From the NCBI GenBank assembly GCA_023014485.1, contig JAJOZX010000939.1:450001-514000 (forward strand): DNA of 64,000 bases. The letters run 5' to 3'. The notes beneath the pieces are model-generated. The model was not told the DNA's origin, searched no databases, and saw only the letters and a list, made by a program, of their open reading frames with translations. Positions 1-10,735 of this stretch are shown one piece after another. A program made the position numbers and the translations under genes. This DNA is from Bathynomus jamesi. Lineage: Eukaryota > Arthropoda > Malacostraca > Isopoda > Cirolanidae. The first letter of the stretch is position 1; every line of letters begins with the position of its first letter.

Positions 1-1348
1 TCCCCCGACACCCCATCGATTGTCGGAGGGAGGACATTTTTGACACCCCGTTTGATTCTTAACAAATTTCCAAAATTTTTTATTATCGTTGTTTATGCGA
101 GCTTCACAGGCTTTTGATGCTCGAATAGACTCTTCTTCCTGTTCACATCGCCTTTTGGCCGCCTTATACTGACCCCTACTTCTACACATATTCATGTATA
201 CTGGTCCTAATCTGGGTCTACCATGAATGCACCACAAATCATAGGCGTCTTTCGATTCCCTCTTCAGGAGGGCAATAAAATCATTCCATCCAGGAATAAT
301 CTTAGTATGATACTTGTAAGATTTAATCAGGGGGCTTCCTGCTTCTCTTAACAGGGATATTATCTTACTATAATACTTATCTATGAGTTTACAGTGAGAA
401 TCATTTGAGCAAGGATTATTACAGGCAAGGTGCAAAATTTCTAAATTATTAAAGAGGTGACTTGTTCTGTCTTTGTATTCTATTCTCTGCTGCATCGTAA
501 CATTGGACCAATCGACGCGATTATTCTTACCTATTGAGTTCTTGTTAAGTCGTGTTGCGCATAAATTGGTAACGTTAATTAATATTTCTAATGGTCTATG
601 ATCAGAAAGAAGGAAATCATGCAGAATATGAACTCTAACAATTCGACCCTTTAGATTATTACTTGTGAGACAATGATCAATCCACCTGGTGGTACCACTC
701 ATATCACTAACGTATTTAAAATTACCACTGGCTACCCCTAATACATCTACATCACTTATACTTAAATTGGCCGACTCCCACATGTTACCCAATTCTACAA
801 AGAATTCCGAGTTCACATGTGCGTTAAAGTCCCCCATTATTATAGTGAGAATATTTGGAGTTTTCTGATAATGACTTAATTTTATACAGCAAATCAATGT
901 ATTCATCTAGATTACTGCAGTTGTTATATGGTAAATAGCAGTTTACAATTAATATGCAATCATTGTTCACTTGTAATTCAATGCCTAACAACCTTACATT
1001 ATCGCTTGTTAAATTTTTTATATGTTTTGACAAATTTTTTCTTATTAAGAAAGCAACACCACCAAAAGGCCTACCCTACATTAATTCATCTGACAAGTCT
1101 ACTGCTGATGACGCATGGTACATAAAGTCATCATGGATGGTAGAGAGGAATTTTAGCTCTTGCTTAGGTAGCCAGTGCTCCTGCAGGAGTATCAAATCTG
1201 CACTGTCGCAAATTTTATGAACATCTACAGTTGAATTCCTCACTGACCTTACATTATATGAGACTATTTTCAACAAGTTATCCGCCATGACTGATAGAGA
1301 ATTCATTATTAGTAAAATTATTATTATTGTACACAGTACAACTTTCAA
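1..1348 (-). pseudogene. LINE-A ORF2, apurinic-like endonuclease domain (decayed, cut by window edge)
   Basis: This is the N-terminal endonuclease (EEP fold) of a non-LTR retrotransposon, the enzyme that nicks the target for reverse transcription. Read on the minus strand from about 1310, the motifs occur in family order: SYNVRSV near the start, LLQEHWL with the catalytic Glu, FGGVAFLIRKNL, MGDFNAHV at about 840, and LLSDHRPLEI at about 600. A TAG interrupts the frame near 1074 and a frameshift lies near 850, so the copy is dead. The linker after the endonuclease (a Lys/Arg-rich stretch ending in FWKFVKN) runs to the window edge. The reverse transcriptase lies outside, so the clade is unsettled (CR1/L2/Rex-like are possible). 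Confidence 0.8.
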
Positions 1349-1367
1349 GCATTACCGTTAGGGCGCC

Positions 1368-1368
<1 letters not shown>

Positions 1369-1400
<32 letters not shown>
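1369..1400. repeat. (ATT)n microsatellite
   Basis: A pure ATT trinucleotide run lies between the ORF1 and ORF2 remnants of LINE-A. Confidence 0.9.
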
Positions 1401-1401
<1 letters not shown>

Positions 1402-1464
1402 TTGTCTGTTATCAAATCTCCTGTAAAAGTGAATAAACTCCTTAACAATAATACCGTCTGGCCA

Positions 1465-1980
1465 TTAACTCATATTATGCGGGTTGAAATGCACATTTAC
1501 ACCTTTAATTATTACTTTAAATGAGTTATAATACGGAGATTTCGTGTTTAGTTTATTAACTATCAATATACTCTGTTCACCAATGATTTCTTCCATCATG
1601 TGTCGAATATCGCTTGCTTCGTTTGAGTGCTGAATTCGCGACACAAAGAGGGTGAGATTCCCCTTCGGTGGCCACACCGCGGAGACCGGTTGAGGAAACC
1701 TTCAGGAAGGGCGCATGTTAACAGTTACTCACCCGTCGTCCTCCTCCTCGATCTGCCTGAGGCAGGTTTCGCCTGCCTGGGGGATGGGTGGCACAACCTT
1801 TGGGGGATAGGAGGCCCCTCCCTTACTCTGTGGCTTGGTGAGGGTCTGTTAGCGGTGTTTATAAACTGACGGCCGCGCGTGCCCCTCCTTCTTCTTCGGT
1901 GGGAGGGGGGGGAAGGAAACTGCGCACCGAGCGAGGCGTAATCGAACACCTCTCCTCTGCAGTGGGAGGCAGGGAAGAGG
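1465..1980 (-). pseudogene. LINE-A ORF1, C-terminal part
   Basis: This is the distal part of the LINE ORF1 protein, an RNA-binding partner of the reverse transcriptase. An open stretch (1465-1677) contains LTLFVSRIQ and KLNTKSPYYNSFKVIIKG, the pattern seen at the end of many invertebrate LINE ORF1s (VxKLxTKxxxYxSFKV). Between 1700 and 1980 the minus strand encodes low-complexity Arg/Pro/Ser sequence in shifting frames. The upstream half is at 5159-5840, separated by a hAT insertion whose flanks here are 1981-1988. Assignment to ORF1 is by motif and position; function beyond nucleic-acid binding is inferred from the family. Confidence 0.6.
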
Positions 1981-2347
1981 GCAATGATCAGGGCCGTTTC
2001 TGGCCATTAGCGGGCCCTAAGCAGTATACCCACTTGAGGCCCCACCCCTCCATCCATCAACTCACGCCTGACTAGGGACTACATCACCTCAGCACACACA
2101 TACACACATACAAAAAATGGCTGTGTTAATAAAAAACAATTATGAAACAATTTTAATGAAACATTTATGTCCAAAACAACAAATATGTACTTTCAGAAGA
2201 CAAACAAAAAATACTCTTCATGAAATTCCTGAAAATTAGCTTATACATTATTTAGAATAAATGACAGAAATATGTATAAAATATAATGCAATTATCAACT
2301 ACCAAGCAATTACTAACTCTACGATACAATCGTGTAATAGCTAACAG

Positions 2348-4523
2348 TTATACAGAACAGTTTGTATCTTCAAAATATTTGCCTCCTAGATTTTTTCTGG
2401 GCGAAATCATCACTAACATCATCATATGAAATCTCCCTGCCAACGCCTCCACATTCATTTCCTCACATATGTCCCTAGCTACGACTTGTGCTGCAACAAA
2501 ACCTGTGTTTCTGTAGCTGGTGAGTGAGTCTTTTGTTTTTGTGAGGAGGTTGACTGCCACATCAAACTTCATTGTAGAAGACTGCAGAAGTTTGCTCAAA
2601 TGGTTAACTGGATGAAGAATGTCATACCATACTACTGTGCAAATCTGAAAGCGATAAGACCCTACCTCCTCTGCAAGTGCTTGTGCTTCAGTCCTGGCTA
2701 TGGCATCTGTGGCATTGTTTCTGACTTCCAACAGGGCCTCTCTGATGTTGTGGCTCTGGTATCGCACAGCCTCAATGCTCTTAAGCCGGCTCTCCCACCT
2801 GGTTTCACTCCAAGACTTAAGTGTTATGTTCACGTGCTTCTTTAGGATTGTCCATCTCTGTGTAGCTGCTGCAAAAAGGTTGTACAATTTTTTACGTTGC
2901 CAAAGAAGCTGAGGGCATTTGTCGAAGCCTTAGCTGCATCAGCCACTACAAGATTCAGAGTGTGAGCCCCACATGGAAAATAGAGTGCACGACAATTATT
3001 CTCTAATAACCTTTGTTCTTGCCCTTCAATTTCGCTCCGTTTTCATATGACTGTCCTCTGCAGTCATCAAAGTGAATGTTCAGTTCATCTAGTCTCTTCA
3101 GAATCAAAACTGATAAACCCAGGCCTGTACTTTCTGAAGCCTCAAGAAAGCCCAAGAAGTATTCTTTTATTTCTGGTACTTCACCCATTTTAATAGTTCT
3201 GATAATAATCGACATCTGTTCTTGGTGGCTTATGTCTGGAGTGCAGTCTAAAATGAGTGAGTAATATTTAACTTGTTTTATTTCTGCAACAATGGCATCC
3301 AAGATCTTCCCACTAATGGACCCAATGAGCTCATTTTGAATGATGTTTCCTAGGTAACTTGAATGACTATATTGGCCACTTTTGACTCTGCTGATGTGTT
3401 GTTTCATCACTGGATCAAATTTGGCAAGCAGCTCAACCTTCTTCAAGAAGTTGCCATTGTCTCGATTGTACAATGTAGAGGAAGACCCCCTGAAAGCAAG
3501 GTTTCTCTCTGCCAGTGATTGGATTATACTTACAAGACGTGTGAGAACATCTCGCCAGCGTTTTCGCTCTACCTCCATTAATGACATTTCAGTTTGGTCA
3601 ATGGTCCTCCCAGTTTTTAGCCGCAGTTCCAGATCCTTCCATGTTGCCATGTTATCTGCATGTTCTGAACTATTTTCATGGCCTTTCAGAAGCGAACCAA
3701 CGTTTATCCAGTCTGAAAGTCCATCCGTAATTAGTTTGTACGACTTCCTTGAAAACAACTTGCAGCAGAAGCAATAAAGAGCATCATTCCTTCTAGAGTA
3801 CATCAGCCAGCTTCGCTTTATTTTTTCCCCATTAATTAATGTTCTGTACATGTAATGGTGATGAACGCTTCTACCGTCCTCTCTTTTAGGGAATGTGAAA
3901 TCTGGACTGATTTGAAATGGTCCTCGAGACATCAGATCTGTCTTCAAGGCATCTGACAGGGCAACTGGCCAGTCATACGGATCAAGCGGTGGAGCAGATC
4001 TTGGTTCTTGTTGCTCAGTATAAATGCCTGTGTGTGGTGTTTGAAGCTGAACAGAAGATGGGCCACTTGTTGGTTCATCAGGCTGTACTTCTACTGGTGT
4101 TTGAGGTTGCATAGAGGATGGTCCTGCTGTTGGCTCATGATGCTCATCAGGCTTTGCTGAGGATGGCTTTTCCAAATATTTCAGTAGTGCTCCTGAGAAG
4201 AACATAACATTACATATTCTGTTAATTTTTGCTAAAATACTCTTCCTTATCTTGTTTGATAATTGATCTGTGTGAACAGAATTTGAGGTGATGTGATCCA
4301 TTAAATTTCACATTTCGAAATATTATAAATATTACAGAGATTAGCTTACTCTACACGATTCCTGAGCACTTGCCTAGCTTGATGGCCTACCTAACCTAGT
4401 TGCCTGAACTGTAATCATAAGAATATACAAGTGGCACATCTCACCTGTGCTACTGGAAAGCTTCTCTTCCTCTATTTTCTTCTTTTTCCGTTTTTCAGCT
4501 CCTGATGGATAATGTCGTTTCAT
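2348..4523 (-). pseudogene. hAT transposase, TTF zinc-finger/DUF4371 type, with a recognisable intron
   Basis: A cut-and-paste transposase of the ZMYM1-like hAT group. The start ATG is at 4523 (MKRHYPSGAEKRKKKK). A GT-AG intron fits at 4444-4193: donor CAG/GTGAGA, acceptor TTCTCAG/GA, joining in frame to ALLKYLEKPSS. Next come a TTF-type zinc finger (CFCCKLFS at about 3775) and a DUF4371-like block with LILDCTPDISHQEQMS, which holds a catalytic Asp, and CRGQSYENGA. Around 3000 and 2890 the reading shifts frame (FPCGAHTLNLVV is readable in another frame). The C-terminal dimerisation domain is not seen before the element ends. Dead copy; the family call is firm. Confidence 0.88.
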
Positions 4524-4571
4524 TTTCCAAGATGCACGAAGTCACATCTAGTTAACCACAACTAATCTGCT

Positions 4572-4656
4572 AAATAATAATAATCATAATTATAATGATG
4601 ATGATAATAATAATAATAATAATAACAATAATAATAATAATAATAATAATAATTGT
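4572..4656. repeat. (AAT/ATG)n microsatellite inside the hAT
   Basis: Trinucleotide-rich AAT tract with ATG variants. A shorter AAT tract of the same kind lies at 5014-5052. Confidence 0.85.
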
Positions 4657-5158
4657 TATAATTGTAACGTTAATCAAATACACTCAAATAATCAGACCAT
4701 TTAGGTTTCAACCAACAAAATTCAAATTATCTGAAAAAGATGAGAAAAGAATTAATAGACTTGAAAACATAACGAAAATAATCCTAGGTTTTAAAGTGTT
4801 ACAAAATCTCTTAATAATTAGTAAATTAGTGAAATAATGTTTTACAATACTAGAAAAATTAAGCATTTAAGAAAGTATAAGCATATAGTAAGAATGAAGT
4901 TAAATAATATAGAAATAAGATCTCACAATAGTTATTTACACATAACGACCAAAACTTTTCGTTTGTCTCCGTTTTGTCACATTTGTCTCATACAAAAGCT
5001 TTAATTAATACGACAATAATAATAATAATAATAATAATAACAATAATAATAACTTCAGCTATATTCCTATTCTTGCCTGTCTAGGGGCCCCCTAGTAGCA
5101 GCGGGGCCCTAAACGGCCGCTTCGTCTGCTTATGCCAGGAAACGGCCCTGGCAATGAT

Positions 5159-5840
5159 GCCTCGTCTCTCGGCATTGGACCGTCCCTGTTCCTCATTGTG
5201 AAATTGGGAACAGGGGTCCTTTCCTGAGCGGGAGAGGGGTTGACCTCCACCGCTGCATGCTGCGTTTCCTCCCCACCTTCAGGGGGGAGTTGGAGGCGGG
5301 GATTTCGTTTCCCTCGCTGCCCGACGCGCTTCTTGGAGATCTGGCTTGCTGAACTACTTCCGAGTAATTGGGCTTCGGGAGGAGCGTCTCTTTCAACGCA
5401 TCTAACTCTGACCGGAATTGTTCTAGCGAAATCGCGTTTTTCTGATTTGACACCACGTGTTGGTGTTTCAGTTCAACTACCGACTTTTGTACCTCATTAT
5501 ATTGTTTGAGGAGCACCGAGACGTCTACGTCACCAATAGAGATTACCGGAATTCTATGGAAGTTAGTAACGTAAAAGGTAATATTGTTCTCATTATCCCG
5601 GAGGGTCGACACTTTATTTATAATGTCTTTCAGGGTATTCTCGTTTCTAGAATTACCTCTACGAGTTAGGAGGGTAGCACTAAACAGGGTGTTTACTTGT
5701 ACCCTCGCATGTTTTATTTCTTCTGAATCATAAAATCATGATAGACGGATACAAGAAGGTCTGACCTAATATGATCTACTTTGCCAAATATAAAACATAA
5801 CATTGGATTTTCTACAAGATTTACAGCAGACGACCCCATT
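5159..5840 (-). pseudogene. LINE-A ORF1, N-terminal part
   Basis: The minus strand from about 5840 encodes GKVDHIRSDLLVSVYHDF and then, after a one-base shift at about 5735, a DSEEIKHARVQVN segment. This pattern is typical of the N-terminus of many invertebrate LINE ORF1 proteins. A predicted helical segment rich in Gln, Glu and Lys follows (LLKQYNEVQKSVVELKHQ), which may be a coiled coil for trimerisation. The frame stops at 5193 close to the hAT insertion site (5151), and the rest of ORF1 is on the other side. Frameshifts mark it as inactive. Confidence 0.6.
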
Positions 5841-5870
5841 GTATCTGTAACTTAGAAATATATATATATA

Positions 5871-7083
5871 GAGGGTATCCCATAAGTCCGGCATCATAGG
5901 AGAAATTCATATTTTTCTATTTCTACAAACCATAATTCATATTTTTCTCTTTCTAAAGGCCATAATGTCTGTGAGCAAGGAAGAACGAATCCAGATAATT
6001 CTACTCATAGGAAACCGGAGTCAAAGAGAGGCCGCTGCTGAATTTAACAGACTGCATCCAGACCGCGAGCTAATAACACAGAGTTGTGTTAGCAGACTTG
6101 TTGCAAAGTTTAAGGAAACAGGATCCATAGAAGATAAACCACGCAGTGGACCTTCAAGGAGGTCCACTGACGATGATATAGCGACTGCTATCCTGGCTCA
6201 TTTTAACAGAAGTCCCAATAAATCCCTTCGGCGCTTGTCCGCCGAGACAGGAGTGTCGAAAAGTAGCATCCATCGCATTCTTCAGGCTCACAAATGGCAT
6301 CCATATAAACTTCAGATCCTACAGAAATTAAGCGAAGATGATCCCGACCGGAGGATGGAATTTTGTGAATGGGCTACGGAACAATATGCTCGGGATGCCA
6401 ATTTCCCGTCCACCATTCTGTTCAGTGACGAGGCTGTATTTTATGGAAATGGTGAGGTAAATCGACAGAACACCCGCTACTGGTCTCAAAACAACCCTCA
6501 CTGGTATACCTCTTCAAAGGAACAAGGTGCATCTCGGGTGATGGTATGGTGTGGCATTTGGAAGGATCGCATCATAGGCCCCCTCTTTTTCGATGAACAT
6601 GTCACTGGAGGCATCTACCTACGTATGCTCAAGGAAGAAGCATTTCCCAGTGTCTTGAACGAAGAAGGAAATTTCCCAACATGGTTCCAGCAAGACGGCG
6701 CTCCTGCACAATACAGCACCCAAATAAGGGAATACCTGTACCAACAATTCCCTGGTCATTGGATAGGACGTCGAGGGCCTGTGGAATGGCCAGCTAGAAG
6801 CCCAGATCTCACGCCACTAGATTTTTATCTCTGGGGCCACTTGAAAGCGCTGGTATACGCAGAGAAAATTAGGAGTTTTGAACATTTGCGGCAGCGCATT
6901 ATTGGGGCATGTAACACTATTACTCCTGACATCATTCACCGTGTGCTTGCTGACTGGGTATCACGTCTGAATTTGTGTATTGAAAACAATGGTGGACATA
7001 TTGAGCACGTTCTGTAAATAAAAGCTTTTGTTTTGCCTTTTTTTATTATTTTTCCTATGATGCCGGACTTATGGGACACCCTG
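5871..7083 (+). mobile_element. Tc1/mariner-superfamily transposon, DD41D (rosa/visitor-like)
   Basis: A compact element with one intact transposase ORF and terminal inverted repeats of about 30 bp. The left end reads GAGGGTATCCCATAAGTCC; the right end complement reads CAGGGTGTCCCATAAGTCC. They differ at only two positions over the first 28 or so bases. TA precedes the left end; the right end runs into a (TA)n tract, so the TA duplication is plausible but masked. Short UTRs and an intact ORF suggest a recent arrival. Confidence 0.9.
5965..7017 (+). CDS. DD41D transposase, apparently intact
   Basis: A DNA transposase of the IS630/Tc1/mariner superfamily that binds the element's terminal repeats and cuts and pastes it at TA sites. 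It is 350 aa, full length for the group. Residues 1-110 hold two helix-turn-helix units (RSQREAAAEFN and the KSLRRLSAETGVSKSSIHR block). The catalytic Asp residues sit in LFSDEAVF, FQQDGAPAQYS and PDLTPLDFYLWG. Counting from the Asp of QQDG to the Asp of PLDF gives 41 intervening residues, hence DD41D. The start at MSVSKEERIQ is the first ATG, 94 bases after the left end. No stop or frameshift is seen. Activity is not shown by sequence alone. Confidence 0.93.
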   Translation: MSVSKEERIQIILLIGNRSQREAAAEFNRLHPDRELITQSCVSRLVAKFKETGSIEDKPRSGPSRRSTDDDIATAILAHFNRSPNKSLRRLSAETGVSKSSIHRILQAHKWHPYKLQILQKLSEDDPDRRMEFCEWATEQYARDANFPSTILFSDEAVFYGNGEVNRQNTRYWSQNNPHWYTSSKEQGASRVMVWCGIWKDRIIGPLFFDEHVTGGIYLRMLKEEAFPSVLNEEGNFPTWFQQDGAPAQYSTQIREYLYQQFPGHWIGRRGPVEWPARSPDLTPLDFYLWGHLKALVYAEKIRSFEHLRQRIIGACNTITPDIIHRVLADWVSRLNLCIENNGGHIEHVL

Positions 7084-7109
7084 TGTATATATATATATAT
7101 ATATAGATG

Positions 7110-7280
7110 GGATCTCTTTCCATGATTTTACATCGCATGCGGGCATTCTCAAACATGTGATGTTGGTTGGTATTTCGATCAGCGGGGAAAATCTCGGTAG
7201 CAGATGGATGGTTCTTTATGGAAAATCTCGATCGTGCGAGACCTCGGTTATCGAGATCCTCGGATAGCGTGGGTCCACTG
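7110..7280 (-). mobile_element. Possible pogo/Tigger-like terminal fragment
   Basis: On the minus strand the segment begins CAGTGGACCCACGCTATCCG and goes on with CGATAACCGAGG-type sequence. That resembles pogo/Tigger-like terminal repeats (CAGT...GACC...CGATAACCGAGG). It is bounded by (TA)n on both sides (7086-7104, 7281-7308). No partner end or transposase was found, so this is a fragment call. Confidence 0.4.
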
Positions 7281-7718
7281 TATATAGGGATATATATATA
7301 TATATATACATATAATCCAGTAACTACTGGTTGAATCGTTGTTATCACAGCTTATCTCGACCACCATTCTCCTTAATTTCCACAAAACGAAACGCAAAAA
7401 ACTTTTGTTGTTTTTAATAATTCTCTACTAGTACAGAATGAACTGCAAGTATTTTCTTAATAACAGTTGCGTATTTGTCTCGTTTTATATTATATAAAGA
7501 ATTATTTATAAAACGAGAAAAATCTGTAGGTTCCCCATTTCAAGGAAGTGTAAGATAATATTACATTATTAAATGATGTATTCCTCTATGAACAGTAACT
7601 TTCAGCTAAATTAATCTATTAGCGGATGATTTTCGTCCATACCAGCAATGAAATCCAAATCTGAGAGTAAATCTAGATGAATGGTGACCTCTGATGAGAA
7701 AGCTTAGAAATAAAATAA

Positions 7719-7720
<2 letters not shown>
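7281..7720. other. AT-rich spacer
   Basis: After a short (TA)n run nothing coding or element-like was recognised here on either strand. Confidence 0.6.

Positions 7721-7773
<53 letters not shown>
7721..7773. repeat. (CA)n microsatellite
   Basis: Uninterrupted CA dinucleotide run of about 26 repeats. Confidence 0.97.
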
Positions 7774-7775
<2 letters not shown>

Positions 7776-8169
7776 CAGAAGACTGAAAAAAGTAAACAGA
7801 ACCGTTTGTTTCTCTGCAAAGTTATTTGATATGACAATTATTGAATCACTATATCTAGAATCGTATTGCTTTCCCTTTTGCATTATGTAAAACTCACACG
7901 TTCGAGCATTCCATTGATAAATTTTGCTATTTGTTTTTGAGGTAATGTAGTCCATTCATCTTTTTATGGCCTTCACGAGGTTTCTCCTGGCTACAATCTT
8001 CAGTTGCCGCTTCCTTTAATGTCCAATCCAACATGTACTACTCATGTTCTATTGTATTCATATCCGGGGGTTGAATTGGCCATGGAAGACGTTCATGTTA
8101 CGGAAGATATTGTAGACACCAATCGACAAGTGAAGTACTCCGGGGGTGGACGTTAAACAGAAGATAGGA
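7774..8169. other. Unassigned spacer
   Basis: No gene or element signature was seen. Short open frames here lack any recognisable motif. Confidence 0.5.
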
Positions 8170-8574
8170 AGTGCTATTTCTCCTGTCACTGTTCTCCTTA
8201 GTTAATCTTTTTCCATGTTTCGTCTACCCTGGGAGCAGTCCAGCATGCTCTCAAACACACAATTCTCCCCCTATTCCTCACTAAATATACATGCAATTTA
8301 CACATTATATGATCTTTTCAAAATTAATAAAAAAATGGGATCAACTTGAAAAGCCTCGGAATCCTATGGGGAGGGGACCATAAATGTCCCCACTTCTGGC
8401 TCTCCCGGTGCTGATGCCGGGAAAGCAGACCCGGGCATGGGTCTGGGTCTGCTATCGCCCATTCGAGATGTTCTGAGCCTCTGCCTGATTCACTTTTCAT
8501 AAACTTCTGCAACATTCTTGGCCTTTTCTCAAATTTCACTGACATCCCTAGTGAACTAGCTTACAACTTTGATT
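8170..8574. repeat. Dispersed repeat, copy 1 (partner at 24070-24260)
   Basis: About 200 bp at the start matches 24070-24260 at many positions. Shared blocks include GTCTACCCTG, GTCCAGCAT, TCTCAAACAC, TCTTTTCAAAA and AGCCTCGGA. The family is not identified. This copy is the sequence into which LINE-B inserted. Confidence 0.6.
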
Positions 8575-8583
8575 CGTCAGCCA

Positions 8584-9790
8584 ACTTGCTTCTGCTGCTT
8601 GTGCAAAGTCTTTGAGAGGATGGTCAACAGGAGGCTTCTTCTTTACCTGGAGGATTGCTCTCTTTTAGATCTCCACCTAAGTGGTTTCCGCAGGGGCTTT
8701 TCCCCTTATGATACACTTACCTGGAATGTGGTGTACGGGAGACTGCCTTACTGGGTGAATACCTTGTGGCTGTGTTTCTTGATATCTCCAAGGCATTTTA
8801 CTCAATCTTGCATCATGGTCTTCTGCTTAAATTACACAATCTGGGACTGCGTGGCCATTTAGCTAACTTTATTGCCAACTTCTTGGTGCACAGACGTATA
8901 TCAATATAGTCTGATAACCATCTCTCAGAGACTTTTGAGAGTGAGACAGGGGTTCCTCAAGGCAGTGTACTTAGCCCCACACTCTTTCTGATTATGATCA
9001 ACATCTTCTTCGCTGCACCCCCTTCTGTCTCATACTCCATGTATGCTGATGATTGTGCCTTTTGGGTACCTTCAGGTGACCTCCATGAGGCCTTAAAATA
9101 TGCTCAGGACATGCTAGACGCTTTAAGTGACTGGTCTCATGACTGAGGATTGAACTTTTCTGTTGCAAAATCAAAGTATATGGTCTTCACCAAACGCCCT
9201 ATTCTTGACCATCGTCCACTACACTTAGACTCCTTTCCCATTGCTCGAGTAACTGAATATAGATTTTTAGTGGTGGTTTTCGATCAAGGTCCCACATTGA
9301 CTCCATCAAAAATCGGTGTAGCAAGCCTCTTTCTATCTTGGGATATCTCTCCAACACGACGTGGGGATCCTGCAGGGATACCCTACTCTGGCTGTACAAA
9401 GTTCTGGTTCGATCAAGAATTGACTATGGAAGTTTCTTATATTCCCCTGCTGCTTCTTGTCATCTCCTTAAATTAGATAGGCTCCAGTATCAAGGCATTC
9501 GACTTGCTGTGGGCGCACTGCGCTGTACCCGGGTGGACCTCCTGGAAGCAGAGGCTCTTATCATGTCTTTACAATTTCGCCTTTTATTGTTGGGTCTTCG
9601 TTATCTTCTCCGCACCTTCAGCATAGCTCATCACCCTGTCCGCCGGCTGTACTTGGATTTTTACTTGTTCCAATTTTATCTGCAACGCCTCCATCTTTTG
9701 CCCTTCATTGCTGCTGCTCAAAGGATTTTCTCTGCTTTTAACATTTCTGCTCATGAGCTACACTCCAGCGGCTGTTCCCCCTCTATTTGA
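8584..9790 (+). pseudogene. LINE-B reverse transcriptase and connection, decayed
   Basis: Fragments of one reverse transcriptase in shifting frames. In order: KVFERMVNRRLL, ETGVPQGSVLSPTLFLIMIN at about 8945, the catalytic SMYADDCAF box at about 9040, then LNFSVAKSKYMVFTK, and the post-palm LYKVLVRSRIDYGSFLY and LDRLQYQGIRLAVGALR blocks. The YADD box is intact. Stops (for example at about 8910 and 9145) and several frameshifts disable the copy. It lies directly upstream of the RNase H segment in the same orientation. Confidence 0.88.
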
Positions 9791-9849
9791 CAACTCCATT
9801 CCCTTTCAATTATGACCTCTTTAAGTATTCAAAGTCTCAGTAGCCTCTG

Positions 9850-10735
9850 TTGTCATAAAAAATCATTTCTTTGCCCTCATTGAATCCTTACCAGCCTCCC
9901 AATTTATCTACACAGGTGGTTCTAAACTTCTAGATGGACAAGCAGCATCTACCTTTGTCATTGACAGTCACCACATCTTGGCAGCTGCCCTCTACCTGTG
10001 GCATTTTTACGGCAGAACTTTATGTCATTTTTCGAGCAGTTCAGTACATTTCTCGCAACCTGCTGCATCATCACAACTTTGTTATCTGCTCTGATTCCTT
10101 CTCCGCTCTGGAAGCCCTGAAAAGAAACTCTTTTCCACATTTCCTCATCCACCGAATTTTACGGTTGCTACATTTGCTTCCCAACCATATCTCTATAATC
10201 TTCCTGTGGATACCGAGCAATGTGGGTATCCCAGGAAATGAGGCTGCTGACATTGCTGCCAGGAATGCAGCGATCTTTGGCTCTCGAGTACTGCTCAAAC
10301 TGTCTCCTCGTGAGGCACAGGCCCTCCTCCAGCCTCATGTCCAGAGTTGGAGGCAGGAGGTTTGGAATTCACTTCCTGCCCCTTATTCTACAGCAGCCCC
10401 TTCAATTCCTCTCCATTCGCCATCACCTAATTTATCCCGACGAGAACAGGTGATCCTGGCTAGGCTCCGCCTTGGTACTTGTCGCCTTACGCACCAGCAC
10501 TTCTTCACTTCACCGATAGCCCTCCTGCTTTTAGTCACCCTTGTCATGTCTCACTTACCCTCTCCCATGTAATCCTTGAGTGTCCAGCATATAATGCTGC
10601 CCGTTTGCGTTTCCGGACTGTGTGCCGAGATCTCACTCTACCCTTTCAAATAAGTTCCATTCTCAGCCCATACTTTCCTCCTCATTCTGTACTCAGCTTT
10701 CTGATGGAGTCCCAATTGTATGCATTCATTTAATT
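9850..10735 (+). pseudogene. LINE-B RNase H domain and C-terminal zinc knuckle region
   Basis: RNase H type I, which degrades the RNA strand of the cDNA hybrid. The first catalytic site is altered: FIYTGGSK instead of the usual YTDGS. The following motifs are present: TAELYVIFRAV with the Glu, VICSDSFSALEAL with the Asp, and IPSNVGIPGNEAAD, where the usual SHVG His is Asn. A C-terminal LARLRLGTCRLTHQH block and a CHVSLTLSHVILECP segment, typical after RNase H in I-like elements, follow across a frameshift. Two catalytic-site substitutions plus frameshifts mean it is inactive. Confidence 0.87.

Larger units (their letters stand above)
1989..5150 (-). mobile_element. hAT transposon inserted in LINE-A
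   Basis: Complete-ended hAT element. The ends are inverted repeats (CAGGGCCGTTTCTGGC at the left, its near complement at the right, one base different). They are flanked by a perfect 8-bp target duplication GCAATGAT at 1981-1988 and 5151-5158, which is the hAT signature. It carries a broken ZMYM/TTF-type transposase on the minus strand and two AAT-rich microsatellites (4572-4656, 5014-5052). Removing it rejoins the two halves of the LINE-A ORF1 region, so it is younger than LINE-A. Confidence 0.93.

Noticed and set aside
8324..8545. A small host protein on the minus strand
   Set aside because: It is inside a dispersed repeat and has no recognisable motif.
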